Positions 20,971 through 32,658 of a stretch of 64,000 bases of DNA are shown piece after piece (within the stretch, counting starts at the first letter, position 1; each line of letters begins with the position of its first letter). The DNA is from Pleurodeles waltl (taxonomy: Eukaryota; Chordata; Amphibia; Caudata; Salamandridae), in assembly GCF_031143425.1 (NCBI RefSeq), contig NC_090444.1, forward strand, positions 1,533,684,782 through 1,533,748,781. Direction: 5' to 3'. The notes under the pieces were generated by a model that saw only the letters and a program-made list of their open reading frames with translations, had not been told where the DNA came from and made no database searches. The translations under genes and the position numbers were made by a program.

Positions 20971-22452
20971 GTGTTGGCTGACTCTCTGATCGCTGTTCTC
21001 GTCCATAGGGCACGTCTGCTGGGGCAGGTGATGAGATGGCGGCATCCTCCGGTGTACAGACCGCTAGTGGACCTGTCGACAATGGAAGAGAAACACGTAA
21101 TAGTCACCTACAGACTTGATCGTGCAACAATCCATGAAGTGTGTGCCCAGTTGGAGCCAGACCTGATGTCAGCAATCCGCCATCCCACAGGGATCCCCCC
21201 TCTAGTGCGGGTCCTGTCAGTACTCCATTTCCAGGGAAGTGGGTCTTTTCAAACTACAGTGGCCATTGCATCAGGGATGTCCCAGCCTATGTTCTCAAAC
21301 GTGTTGTCCAGAGTGTTGTCTGCCCTGCTGAAAGACATGCACAGCTACATCGTGTTCCCTCAGGTGGAGGATTTGCCTACAGTAAAGGGTGACTTCTATG
21401 CCCTGGGACATATCCCCAGCATCATAGGTGCCATTGATGGGACACATGTGGCCTTGGTACCCCCCCCGCAGGAGTGAACAAGTGTACAGAAACCGGAATA
21501 GCTACCATTCTATGAATGTGCAGATGGTGTGTTTGGCCGACCAGTACATCTCCCATGTGAATGCCAAGTTTCCTGGATCAGTGCATGATGCTTACATTCT
21601 GAGGAATAGCAGCATCCCTTATGTGATGGGGCAACTCTAGAGGCACCGTGTGTGGCTATTAGGTGAGGACAAGGACCCTATACCCTGTGAATAGTTGTCT
21701 GGGTCTGGGGTTGTCCCTAAGGGTTAGTGTGTGTCTAACAGTTGTCCCTCGACATTTGCAGGTGACTCTGGGTACCACAACCTGTCATGGCTACTGACCC
21801 CAGTGAGAAATCCCAGGACAAGGGCAGAGGAACGCTACAATGAGGCACATGGGCGAACCAGGAGAGTGATTGAAAGGACCTTCGGCCTCCTGAAGGCCAG
21901 GTTCCGGTGCCTCCATATGACAGGTGGTTCTCTCTACTACTCACCAAAGAAGGTGTGCCAGAACATTGTGGCCTGCTGTATGCTGCACAACCTGGCTTTG
22001 CGACGACAGGTGCCTTTTCTGCAGGAGGATGGTCGAGAAGGAGGTCTTGTGGCAGCTGTGGAGCCTGTGGACAGTGAAGAAAAGGAGGCAGAAGAAGAGG
22101 ATATCGACAACAGAAACAACGTTATCCAGCAATACTTCCAGTGAGACACAGGTAAGGAGATGTCACTGCCTCACACATCTCATACCATTGTTTGTGCTAG
22201 CATGAGTCTGTCACTTTCACCCACTGTATGGACCCTGACTTGTCACTTTGCCTTTCCATTTCACAGATGTGGGTCCCACTGTGTGACCTCTGCTATCTTA
22301 CCTCATGGACTAGAGCTTTGTTACATTGCTATGTTGACAATACAATTGGCATGGCTATATTCCATAGTTATTGCAAATACTCATTTGTGAAAGCACAGAC
22401 TGACTCAAGATTGTTTTGTGATTGGGACAGAAGGATGACATTCAGGGGGGTC

Positions 22453-23961
22453 TCATTTCCTGGCGGGGGTCTTGGCATTGTTCTCTGTCTTTGTCCTGGA
22501 TCTCAGGGACCGTTTGTGGGGTGGTTCTCCTTCTGCAGGGGGTGGGGTTCTGGTGTCGTGGTCCTGTGGCGGTGCCTCCTGTCCACTAGCGCCGGCGGAG
22601 GTGGTGGGCTGTTCATCATCCAGGCTAGTGTCAGGGGCCCCTTGTTGTGCCACAGTGTCAATCCTGGTGTTGACAAGGTCCTTCAGCACCCCTACAATGG
22701 TGACCAGGGTGGTGTTGATGGACTTAAGTTCCTCCCTGATCCCCAGATAGTGTTCCTCCTGCAGCCGCTGGGTCTCCTGAAAGTTGGCCAGTACCGTTGC
22801 CATCGTCTCCTGGGAATGATGGTACGCTCCCATGATGTTGGAGAGGGCCTCGTGGAGAGTGGGTTCCATGGGCCTGTCCTCCCCCTGTCTCACAGCAGTC
22901 CTCCCAGTTCCCCTGTTTTCCTGTGCCTCTGTCCCCTGAACTGTCTGCCCACTGCCCCCAGGTCCCTGATTTTCTTGGGGTGGTGGGTTTGCCTGGGTTC
23001 CCTGTAGTGGTGGACACACTGCTGCTTGACGTACCCTGGGGACAGAGGGGTGGGCCCGCTGGGTGGGTGCTGTGCTGGTGTTTCCTGGAGGGGGAGGCTC
23101 TGTGGTGGCATGTGCCAGTGTCAGGGGAACTGACTGTCCCGAGGTCCCAGATGGGCGGGGCTGGTCATCTTGATCCAGTTGGAGAGAGCTGCTGTCATCA
23201 CTGTGGGCCTCTTCTGTGGGGGAGTGGCAATGTCTGGAACCTCCTGTCCGGTGACGTTAGGTAGGGGTCCTGCAGGGGTGTAAAGGCATGATTATTGCAT
23301 CTGTGATTGCCATCGTGTGCAATGGGTGGGTGACCCTGTACTCCAGTGCTTGTAGGGCCTTGTGTGATAATTGGTTTGGGGGTCTGTGTTGGTATCTGTA
23401 GTAGACATGCTTTGGTGATGGGTGTCCATGCTTTGGTGTTGCATGCAGGGCTTGGTGTTGGGATGGTTGGGTTGTGATAGTGGGGCATTTGTGAGCTGTT
23501 GGAGTGATGGGGTGAGGGTGAGGGTGGGGTATGTGATGGCATGCAGGTAGGGTGGGGGGTGTAATATTTAAGAGTTGACTTACTAGAGTCCATTCCTCCT
23601 GCTACTCCTGCAAGGCCCTCAGGATGCAGTATAGCCAAGACTTGCTCCTCCCATGCTGTTAATTGTGGGGGAGGAGGTGGGGGTCCGCCGCCAGTCCTCT
23701 GCACTGCAATTTGGTGTCTTGAGACCACGGAACGCACCTTCCCCGTAGGTCGTTCCACCTCTTCCTGATGTCATCCCGTGTTCTTGGATGCTGTCCCACT
23801 GCGTTGACCCTGTCTACGATTCTGCACCATAGCTTCATCTTCCTAGCAATGGAGGTGTGCTGCACCTGTGATCTGAATAGCTGTGGCTCTACCCGGACGA
23901 TTTCCTCCACCATGTCCCTGAGTTCCTCCTTAGAGAACCTGGGGTGTCGTTGAGGTGCCAT
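22453..23961 (-). pseudogene. Harbinger Myb/SANT-like DNA-binding protein, broken
   Basis: Partner protein of the transposase, thought to bind element ends and carry the transposase to the nucleus. The ATG at 23961 gives MAPQRHPRFSKEEL, and the N-terminal domain has the trihelix Myb-like pattern with conserved spaced tryptophans (KLWCRIVDRVNAVG, RKRWNDLRG). A frameshift at about 23740 separates this from SVVSRHQIAVQ with a proline run. Exon 1 ends at a GTAAGT donor (23583 downward); a CTGCAG acceptor at 23275-23270 opens exon 2, itself shifted once. The C-terminal part has heptad-like SQETMATVLANFQETQRLQ, a likely coiled coil, and a basic tail (KRSLRSRTK). The stop is at 22453-22455, convergent with the transposase. 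Confidence 0.82.
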
Positions 23962-24639
23962 GATGTGGTGTGGGTGATGTGTGAGGTGGTGTTGGTTGTG
24001 ATGTGTGAGGGGATGTGTTTGTGTGTGTTGTCTGAGGTGCGTGGATGGTATGTGTGTGATGGTGTTGTGTGCCTGTGGATGCAAGTGTTGTTTCTGGTGG
24101 TGTCTCTCTCTGGGCTTCTTTCTCAATTTTGGTCGTAAGGGCTTGTGGGTGATGTGGGTGTGTGTTTTATATTGGATTGGGTGTGTGGGAGTGGTGTGTG
24201 TATGTGTATCAGGGGTGTGTATTTTGAATTGTCCAATGTGGTTGTGTTTGGTAAGTGTGTGTGTATTTTCAGCGCAGCGGTGTGTACCGCCAATGGTTTA
24301 CCACGGTTGAAAGACCGCTGCGTGGATTCGTGGGTCGTGATAGTGTGGGCGTATTCCTGTTGGTGTGACGGTGGAGGTTTTGGTATCCCTAGTTTATCAC
24401 TGACCTTTGGTGTGGCGGACTTGTGTGGGTGTCTGGATTTTGGCAGATTCCGGGCTGTGGGTCATAATAGCTGTAGTGGAATTCCGCCGCCGCAGCGGTG
24501 TGTTGGCGGCCTTCTGCACGGCGGTAAGCGGGATTTACCCCCAATGTTGTAATGAGGGCCATAGTCTTTCACCGCAAAAGTTCGGAGTTGTTTGTTATCA
24601 TAATGTCCCTTCTGAGCAAGCTGACCTTTCATGTAAATG

Positions 24640-26970
24640 TGTTTTAGGTCACTGACAATTCAAGGTGAGGTTTGGACTCATCTTTCTCTTTTTTCTCCTG
24701 AGCCATGTCTAGTAATGTATGGGGTTTCCGTCCACACAACAAATCAAAAGGAGAAAACCCTGTGCTATTCTGTTCTTTACAACATATGGCAAACAAGGCC
24801 ACTAGCAACAGTTGCTCAATTTTTCTGGTTTCTAACTCTATAAGTTTTTTTAGAGTATTTTTCAAGGTGGGATTATATTGTTTGACTAGCCAATCTGTTT
24901 GCGGTTGGTAAGCAGCCGTTCTTATCTAGTGTATCCCCAACTGTTTGCATACCTGTTTCATAAGCTTAAAGTTGAAGGGACTCCCCTGATCAGTAAGTAT
25001 CTCCCGAGGGAACACTACTCTTGAAATTATCTCTATCATGGCCCTGGCTGTGTGGGTGGTGTTGGGTTGTTGAAGTTGTACTTCTTCAGGGTATTGGGTT
25101 GCGTAGTCTGTCATGACTAGGACAAATCAATATCCACTTCAAGAGTGAATAAAGGGCTCTATAATGTCCATTCCAACCTGGGAGAAGGGTTCATCTACAA
25201 TATGGAGAGGGTATTAAGGAGCCCTTGGTGGTCAATACTTACTATTTTTCTGGCACATAGGACACGCTCTGCAATACATTTCTATCTGTCCATAAATACC
25301 AGACCAGTAAAACTTCTTTAAGATAGCCTTCTTGGTCTTTTCTGGTCCAAAATGCCCACTAACTAATGACTGTAGGCTACTGCATAAGACTTTACCCCTA
25401 AAAGGTGCTGGAACAAGCAGCTGTGTGTGTTGTCTCTTCTCTCCATTCGATATAATAACCCTTCCCACTTAAATAACTGTGGACCTACCACTTGGAGGTC
25501 TTCCTCTTCTTTGGCTCTATTACAGGCCTCATAGAAAAGGTGACCAACCCACTGTGCAGCATTAAAACTCCTATCTGACTCCCAGTTTCTCTTCTCTTTA
25601 TAAGCAGACAAGGGTATCTGGATTCCATATTTTAATGCCCTTCTCTGTTTTTTGCTTTATCTAGGTTTCGAGGCATTTGCCATCTTCTACTCTTGAAAAA
25701 GGGACCCCCCCCCCCATTGAGTCACCCTCTGTCCAAGAATCATTGAGCAGTAACTCTAGTTTGGAATAGTGTGTCTGTACAGTGAGAGGTTCAGCTAATT
25801 TTGGGATCAACCCCACCTGAAGAGGTATTGGCCTCTCTCTGTTCTGTTGTATATTTGCTTTCAGCACTGGATATAACTTTTGTCTCCAAGAACACATTGG
25901 ACAGTCACTGCACCTGTTTGTTGAGGAGTTTCTCCATGGGGGAGCTGTGGTCTCATTATGCTCTGTCAACATCCTCTATCTAACACAGCATGAACTGGGC
26001 TTCCATTCACATTCAGGAGGCAATAGTAGGGTGTTTGAGGGGTGGGGTAGCAAACAATAAGGGTTTAGATAGTCAAATAACCATTGGTTCTACTTTCTGA
26101 GGGCAGTATCAAGCTATATTGGCCATTACCCTAGAATTATAGCATTGGTAGGCCAGTGGGAATATGTATCTGGCCTAATCCTGGACTCAGGGGAACAGCA
26201 TCAAGATTTGTCAGCCCTATAGGTCTTAAGGATTTTTCAGGGCCAAATGCCCTCCCTCATAAGCTCCTGTCTTCTCAAACTCCTCTGGGTTCCTGGGCGT
26301 AATTGTAGGTGCAGGCTATTTCGACTGTGGTTTTCAAGGTTAACTGGTTGTTTTGTTTAAACCATTTTGCCACCAAAGGCTGTCATGAGGATAGAAATTG
26401 CTTCATTGGTAGCAGTTTCCAGTTTCAATCACCTATCATTCATGTCCTTTACTCAATAGTTTAAAACACTAGGAGTCTCATTTGACCCTCTTTGATTTAT
26501 CTTAAGCAGATCTGGTAGGTTTTTTAATCTGTCCCTAATTGTTCCAAAAATCTTTTTTCGATATCGGCATGGGGGTTTCCCCCCTCTGGGTTGAGGTCTA
26601 GTAAGCAGTCTGCAAGTCTCCAGTTAAGAGGGGACCCAGTTACTGTCCCCAACAATCTCCTGGTCAGGCAGCAGCTAGAGCTAAATGCTCAACATTATTA
26701 AAAACAAATCAGAATCTTCCTCTCCCACATGCTGATGGTATAGCAGTATGGTCCCTTTGTTGACTTAACACGTCTGCCAATTTTTGATTGCAGCATCCTG
26801 GGACTGGGGCACCTTGTCCATTTGTTCGGCTTGATTCTGGATAGCCCTATGGAAGGACTCCTGTTCTTCTGTTGATACTATCATCAATTTCTCTTATGCC
26901 TTCTCTAACCGTTGCTGGCCATTTGACATGTTAGCTGAAAAAGCCTTGATTTCCTCCAATCCCACTTCTG
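24640..26970 (-). pseudogene. Ty3/gypsy relic: gag, protease, integrase; RT missing
   Basis: Minus-strand fragments in polyprotein order from high to low coordinates. A gag-like region (26950-26400) has RAIQNQAEQMDKV and YHQHVGEEDSD. A protease region near 25980-26020 reads LLNVNGSPVHAVLDRG, where the DSG active site has become DRG. The integrase zinc-binding part at 25232-25468 has SGHFGPEKTKKAILKKFYW and CRACPMCQ. The core is at 24926-25114 (DYATQYPE, EILTDQGSPF). The C-terminal side at 24644-24865 has STGFSPFDLLCGRKP. Between protease and the pre-integrase segment (about 25610-25980) there is no room for, and no trace of, reverse transcriptase or RNase H. Stops are frequent. I could not place its LTRs. 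Confidence 0.75.
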
Positions 26971-28079
26971 ACAACAGTTTGTAGAGGAATGGCCAGAAAT
27001 AAGAATTGGGAGGCTAGTTAACTCTGTGTATGATGGCTTTTATTAGTGTTTCTTAAGTCAAATGTATATAGAGATGTGGCCAGATCTCATAACCAGGGCA
27101 TTGTAGTTGATAGTTCTCCTGTATAGTCTCTCCTTGTACAGTAGATGACATCACCGGGTAATATCGTTTCTCATTTTCTCCTCTCTAGGTCCTTGGGGGT
27201 GACTGCCACCAGTGTCCCACACAAAAAAAGAGAAGTCTCAGGTAAGTGATTTGTAAAGACTGTAGGGAGTACTAAACTACTATGTGGAGAGCTGTGATCC
27301 CCTTATCTCGATCCCAAACGTGATTTTTTTTGCTAATCCAGTGTGTTCCCATCACCAATGCATATTGTGCAAAGGCAGGGGGAACCCTCTGTTAGTCTTT
27401 TGGGGTGTCATAGGCACAATTTTCAGACCCTATGTTCCAGTTTTCCAATTGTTGGGGACTAATTTCAAGTTTCCAGACACCCTAGATCCACCTGTGACTG
27501 GTTATCTTCACCTTTGAGTGGCCCTAGCCTCTCCTGGGACTTATAACAGTTTTTAAGTGCCCTTTAGTGGTCTTCCCTTTTTTGTACGATGCTCCCTGTG
27601 CACTTCCTTACCCCACTTTTCGACGTTGCCTGCCCCTTGTGAGTGATGGTGCCCATCCCCCAGGAGTGCTGGCATCTATCCCAATCCCGTTCACTTACCA
27701 CCATTGCCACAACTCTGGGGAGTTGTGGCATGACCACCGCTCCTCGCATCACCTTTCTCACTTCATGGGACCTCTCCGGGGTCAAGTCTTTACCCCTCCC
27801 CAATTCCTCCAGCAGTCTTTTGTTTCGGCATCTCACATGTCCTCAGTGCCTATCTTCTCATCCAAATTGCCATCTTTCCTGTTTCCTGAGACCATTTTCT
27901 CCTTGTCCGGCATCCTCTTCTCTGCCCTTGCTCCTCCCCGGCTGCATTGTAAGAGGTAGTCCTTTCTTGGTGTTGATGGGGTTTTCGTGGTTGACCCTCT
28001 AGTTTCTCCCATCTTCTAAAGCTGTGTTTGTGTCTTTCATTAGGGTGCCACCTCCAACCCTTGGGGACCTCTGGGTGAT
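26971..28079. other. Unassigned region upstream of the gypsy relic
   Basis: May include leader or LTR sequence of the gypsy relic, but I find no paired repeat. Open frames at 27567-28002 (plus) and 27564-28089 (minus) are long for chance but match no family I can name. Confidence 0.3.
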
Positions 28080-28430
28080 ATGCAGCCAAGTTATCAGGTA
28101 AATGGGGTGGGTGGGCTCATTGTCTTTAACAGTCTTGCAAATAAAAGTGTTCATTCTTTTACCTTCACTCTGTCCATGAGGATTAAAATGGCTATTTCCA
28201 AAGTGTGTGCGCTTTCAGGAAAATATATTTCTTCTCAGATTCTGGGTAGGACTGCCAGAGGGATGGCAACCTCATGGGCTGGTTCAAAAGGAGCATCCAT
28301 GCAAGACATTTGCTGTGTGGCAACATGGGCATCTCTTGATACATTCATAACGCATTACTGTTTACAGCTGGGAGATGCTTTTTCTTCAGAATTTGGGTCA
28401 CAAGTGTTGTCTTCTGTGTATTCTGTATGA
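28080..28430 (+). pseudogene. DIRS-type tyrosine recombinase C-terminal fragment
   Basis: The plus frame carries RTARGMATSWAGSKGASMQDIC followed by VATWASLDTFITHYCLQ. This is the C-terminal catalytic wording of DIRS tyrosine recombinases: an H/R-x-x-R region, a W-rich helix, then the HY tyrosine nucleophile. The frame is open to 28430 but lacks the N-terminal domains. It is a different copy from the DIRS relic at 14-16.6 kb, which loses recognisable sequence before this domain. Confidence 0.7.
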
Positions 28431-28565
28431 TGTAACTTATTTAGTTGATTGTAGTATTCTCCATGAAATCAATTTTTAATTCTTGATTCCTTATTGTGGT
28501 CTTGTACTATAGTGAATTAATCAATGTAGATGTGAGCATGGTCTCCATAGTCAGGACTGGATGAG

Positions 28566-28905
28566 GAAGATGGATGAGGAAGTAGTGGTCCAGTTTCTTA
28601 CCAGTAATCTTCATTACTCCTAGTCAAGGTCTTCCTTGGTCCAGTCCTGGTACTCTCCCGCCCACCCAGTTTTCACTGATTGATTCACATTCTGCTTAAT
28701 TATTACAGAAAGTCCCGGTCCAGAAGTGAGGTACTTCGAAGTTTCTGGGGCACTGTGGTTATACGGAGATAAGTATTGAGGTTGGGCTAGGGGAAGCACT
28801 TTCTGCAGGCACAGAAGATAGACTCATGGTCAGGACTGCAAGGGGGAAGACCTGGACTCTGAGTAATGAAGATTAATGATGGGTAACCAGGTCATTCCTC
28901 AACCT
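28566..28905. repeat. Imperfect inverted repeat downstream of the recombinase fragment
   Basis: A segment around 28589-28625 (CCAGTTTCTTACC...AATCTTCATTACTC) pairs imperfectly with about 28858-28895 (GAGTAATGAAGATTAATGATGGGTAACC). Inverted terminal sequences near the recombinase gene fit the split or inverted termini of DIRS elements, but the assignment is inference. Confidence 0.45.
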
Positions 28906-29309
28906 TCAAGATTAGGTAATCTGTTAAAGGGACCTGGATCAGAGGGCCTTCTGAGATAGTGAAGGTCACATCATCTTGTTAGCAATTCCCCGGCCTAACC
29001 TGAGAAATCTAACTAGGCTATGTTTTCCAAAATATTCAACACACAATGCTACATAAAGCCTATGTATGCTCATATAATATAAATATGTTGTATGATATAT
29101 TTCACCCTACATTAACGATGCACATATGACCTATGCACTGCTATGATAGATATAATTAGACTCTTTTAGGAGTTGTCTCTTCATTTTTTTGGAAATCAAT
29201 AAAGAGTTTTTCTTAAAATAAATAGAAGAGCAAGAAGGTAGAGAAGGTGGTTGGCCCAGTTTTAGATATGTAGGATGGTTTCAAGGGACTTGCTGTTTTA
29301 AAATGTCAT

Positions 29310-29618
29310 CTTACCAACCACAGAGGGTAACCCAAAATAAACCCGCAGGGGTCTGGGTGAAAACTTGTCACAAAACAACATGAACCCCTCTTTGAATCAC
29401 AAGCACTTAATATATTTGCATTCTGCTCTGTCCTTCTTTTTCTTTTGTTTTGATGATATTCTAGGGATTGTATATTTTGTATATAATTGAATTAGAAGTG
29501 TATTTATGTACATGTAATAAAGGATGTTCTCTGTAATCAGTGAAGGGTAATGCTGCATGTTTTGGTATGAGTTTAGGATGCTTGGGATTCTAATTGTTTC
29601 CAAAGGGGTTCATGTTGT
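29310..29618. mobile_element. Unclassified insertion between 14-bp direct repeats
   Basis: TTTTAAAATGTCAT occurs at 29296-29309 and again at 29619-29632. Inside, an 18-bp perfect inverted repeat lies at 29372-29389 (AAAACAACATGAACCCCT) and 29604-29621. The right arm overlaps the direct repeat by three bases. No coding content and no poly-A tail. Confidence 0.5.
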
Positions 29619-29639
29619 TTTTAAAATGTCATACGTATT

Positions 29640-30040
29640 ATTGTGCTTTACCAAGACTGTATTTATTACATAGCCTGGGGACATTGCTCAGTTGATTGTG
29701 AGAATTGTTCCACCACCATAATACCCCAAGACAGGCATGTAGTTCACATTGTTAATATTCCAATCATTACTCACTGTTCTTGCAGCAAAATAATCACATG
29801 GGCCTATTTAAGCTGTTTATTTAAACTGTAAAAACACTTTAATCAATCCAACAACCACATTTATTAATTTAAGAACATAGCTTCAAGTGGGGTGTTTGGG
29901 GTGCGAGAACCTCCAAATAAAAGCATTTCTGGCTTGGTAGTTGGGTCTGGCAGCCCTGAGTCAGGTCTCCTATCTGTGTATTGATCTTTCTCATCTTGAG
30001 GCGTGAAGGAAGGACAAAACAGTGACCTTTCATGTAAATG
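29640..30040. other. Unannotated spacer
   Basis: Nothing recognised. Confidence 0.35.
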
Positions 30041-30062
30041 GAAGAGAGAGAGTGAGATAGAG

Positions 30063-30100
<38 letters not shown>

Positions 30101-30105
30101 AGATG
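30041..30105. repeat. (AG)n microsatellite
   Basis: A GA dinucleotide tract with a pure core at about 30065-30092 and interrupted edges. Confidence 0.9.
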
Positions 30106-31159
30106 GTGACTGAATTTTAAAATATAAAACCAGATAAGCTAATCAATCAATTTAGTCTACTCTGCTTGTCCAAATTGTATGATCCTAGGCAATTTTATTA
30201 TTTCACAGAACCTCTTTTTTATTATCATATAGGAATACACTTTTACATTCTTGAGTTCAGGATGTGTGCTGTACAAGCACATCTTATATTTGATTCAATG
30301 GACTTGTTATATGGTTCCTATAAATTAAATAGCACTGTGTATCGGGTGAACGTAAACTTAAGGTTATAGTGATGTAGTCCATTTATACCGTCAGGAAATG
30401 TTGACACAATTGCTAGGTAGCTAACAGTGCCCCATTTGAACCCCTAAACTTACCAAAGTACCAGATGGTGTCAGCAACCTCGATTGTGAATACTCAGAAT
30501 CCCAAGGAAATCGTAGCAACAGATTTACCCTTTCATTGTCACTTTGCATGCACAAGAAACATACAAAAATTTATTTTCAAACATTAATTGAAACAATCGT
30601 ATTCTTGTGTAGAAAGCATGAGCTGTCATTAATAGACAGATGAAACAAAGCATAGTAACCAGCATTATACGAATGGTAAAAACGATAAACATTTCAACAA
30701 TAATAATGTTACTGTGTTGGTACACTCCTATCTGTTACTACCTATACTGTTGAGAGGTTAGTGAGAGTACCTTCTGTCAGATCAATTGGGATAGCCCAAA
30801 CACCCATACCTGGGTTAAATGTACCAGGAAGCCAGGTAGTCGGCCTGATGTAGTGCAGACTATAGTCCTGTGCAGGATGACATTCAGAGTCAGCAGGGCT
30901 GCATCTCAGCTACAGTTCACTGTGTTGCAGGATATTCCCAGCCAAATATAGCACAGAGGCGGTTCATGAAATGAAAGCACTGTTCATATTACACTATGTC
31001 AGATGCGCAAAGCTGATGCACTGATTTGTCTATAACTTCGGAGCTATCTCCAATGGACAATCATGATACAAGGGCATCGCGTTCTTCGTGCCTAGCCTTG
31101 GATGAAGTGGACAGACTGCGTAGTGGCAACACTTAGAAGAAATACGCTGCATGTACAGT
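30106..31159. other. Unannotated spacer
   Basis: AT-rich, no recognised gene or repeat; open frames at 30166-30369 and 30525-30725 have no support. Confidence 0.35.
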
Positions 31160-31304
31160 GGGCATGATCTAGAGTTGGGTTACTCCATCCTGTCCTCTGT
31201 ATTACAATTTCCATAGCATTTCATGGAATCGTTAAATGGTGAATGGGATATCTGTCACATTTGTGACAGAGTAACCCCATCTGCCAATTTCTAAATCAGG
31301 CCCG
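31160..31304. mobile_element. Palindromic MITE, third copy of the 857-1198 family
   Basis: Shares GTTACTCCATCCTGTCC, TGTATTACAATTTCCATA and TCTGTCACATTTGTGACAGA wording with the copies at 857-1198. The right end is TCTAAATCAGGCCC. The left end is diverged (GGGCATGATCTAGAG), so the TSD is uncertain. Confidence 0.6.
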
Positions 31305-32658
31305 GTGTCATCTCTGTACATTAACATACAAGTGTAAAACCATGTACAAAGTCACCATCAGAAAAAGATGTGAAATCTAAAATAGAGGCTATGAGCGGGC
31401 CCTCAGGTGCTTCACCACGGACTGTAATATTGCTCCCAGTATAATAGGAATTTATTCCACGTTTAGGGTACTGACTTGCCTCTTAGTTCACTATTGGCAT
31501 TGCTGCTGCTAGTAAGCCATGAATGTTTCGAAAAACTATAAGTTTTAATACATTTCTCTCTATGTAGTGATATGATCTAATGTACTAAGCGGAAACAGTT
31601 TCACATGTTAAAGAAATACATTTTTTCAAATTTTGAAGAGATTGTATCATATCTTTACATTACATTTGTTGCATGACATTAATGCCAAATGATTTCATGG
31701 CTGGGTTAGTACACAGACTCTTGGAGCCAAACCAGATGCATGGCACTAATCTGGCTGTGAGTCCTCCTCTATCAGCTCTTAGTACATGGGGACACCAGTC
31801 ACATGTTAAAATGATTAGTAAAAGTCTTGAAAAGTTGCACCAGTCTCAACTTTGCAGCCATACTACTGCCAAAAAACACTCAAAGGGTGCTGGGATGAAT
31901 GCTTGCAAACAGTCTAACCAGTGGCATTTGCTCAGGTGACAGTCCAACCCATCACTTTTTGCCTACTGTCCTACTCTAGACAGAGGCCTACATAATACAA
32001 ATCAGTAGTGAGCCTGATACTCATGTAAACAGTCTATTACAACCCTTGGTCATTTCATCACTCCACCCTGCAGCCAACTGCCTTTTTTAATTTGGAAATT
32101 GAGATTCACACCCCCTGAATCTCACTGGTTCAGCTAAGTCCCCGATTAAGAACTCTAGAAAGAGCAGCACAGCAGAGTATCTACATTCTCTGTACTGGTC
32201 TAAAATGTTTGCAATTAAAAGGGACTTATTTGATTCTGGTCAGCTACAAATATTATAAATGAAAGTGGTTATTTGCACAAAAGCTACCACTTGTTCAGAC
32301 TGGTCCTACATTTCTCAAAGAGCAACAATCACAAAGGGTAGGGTAGAAGGCAGCACTTTTTCATCAGAACATTTAAACAATTATAATATTTTTGTTGAGG
32401 TTGATGTTGATTCACACATCTACATTTATTTTTTTCTTATGATTTGAGACCAGCAACAGATCATTCATGACTCCTTTTTTGCCAAGAAACATGTTGACCC
32501 TTACTTAAGTTGATCCCCTGAGATAAGAAGAAACATTATTTTCTTTATAGTTCCACTTTGATTTTAGACATGACAAGATCCACTATCATAATAAAATAGC
32601 CATTAGGTGAGTCATGTTTAACATTTCAAAGGACTCACTGGGTCACCTATCTAAAAAT
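31305..32658. other. Unannotated spacer
   Basis: The open frame at 31673-31939 has no family match I can name. GAAACATGTTGACC at 32488 resembles the tail of the hammerhead-like motifs without a core. Confidence 0.3.

Larger units (their letters stand above)
19245..22144 (+). pseudogene. Harbinger DDE transposase, three exons, broken
   Basis: Nuclease of the HARBI1/DDE_Tnp_4 type, which cuts and joins the element ends with its Myb-like partner. Exon 1 (19245-19323) starts MEPELQILPA and ends at GTGAGTA. Exon 2 (20972-21662) follows a CTGTCTCAG acceptor and stays in phase with exon 1. Exon 3 (21762-22144) follows a 99-bp GTGAGG...TTTGCAG intron. The catalytic triad is visible: D in GAIDGTHV (21436), D in GDSGY (21764, right after the second intron) and E in RRVIERTFGLLKARF (21872). 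Spliced length is about 384 codons, normal for the family. Lesions: a frameshift in the eight-C run at 21460-21467 and an in-frame TAG at 21638-21640 (a CAG-to-TAG change would explain it). An exon-level copy without these two changes would look functional. Confidence 0.88.
18937..24560. mobile_element. Complete autonomous-type PIF/Harbinger transposon
   Basis: Terminal inverted repeats GGCCCTCATTACAAC (18937-18951) and GTTGTAATGAGGGCC (24546-24560) are exact, flanked on both sides by ATA (18934-18936, 24561-24563), a 3-bp duplication as expected for the superfamily though not the usual TAA/TTA. Subterminal regions are rich in GGCGGT/ACCGCC. It carries both Harbinger genes: a DDE transposase on plus (19245-22144) and a Myb-like protein on minus (22453-23961), arranged convergently. 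About 5.6 kb. Confidence 0.9.

Noticed and set aside
19789..20981. Long overlapping open frames on both strands over the tandem arrays
   Set aside because: They come from stop-poor 64-bp and 74-bp repeats whose period is not a multiple of three, and they lie within an intron bounded by good splice sites that keep the transposase in phase.
22228..23264. Plus-strand 259-codon frame
   Set aside because: Shadow of the minus-strand Harbinger Myb-like gene, whose motifs and splice sites fit the minus strand.
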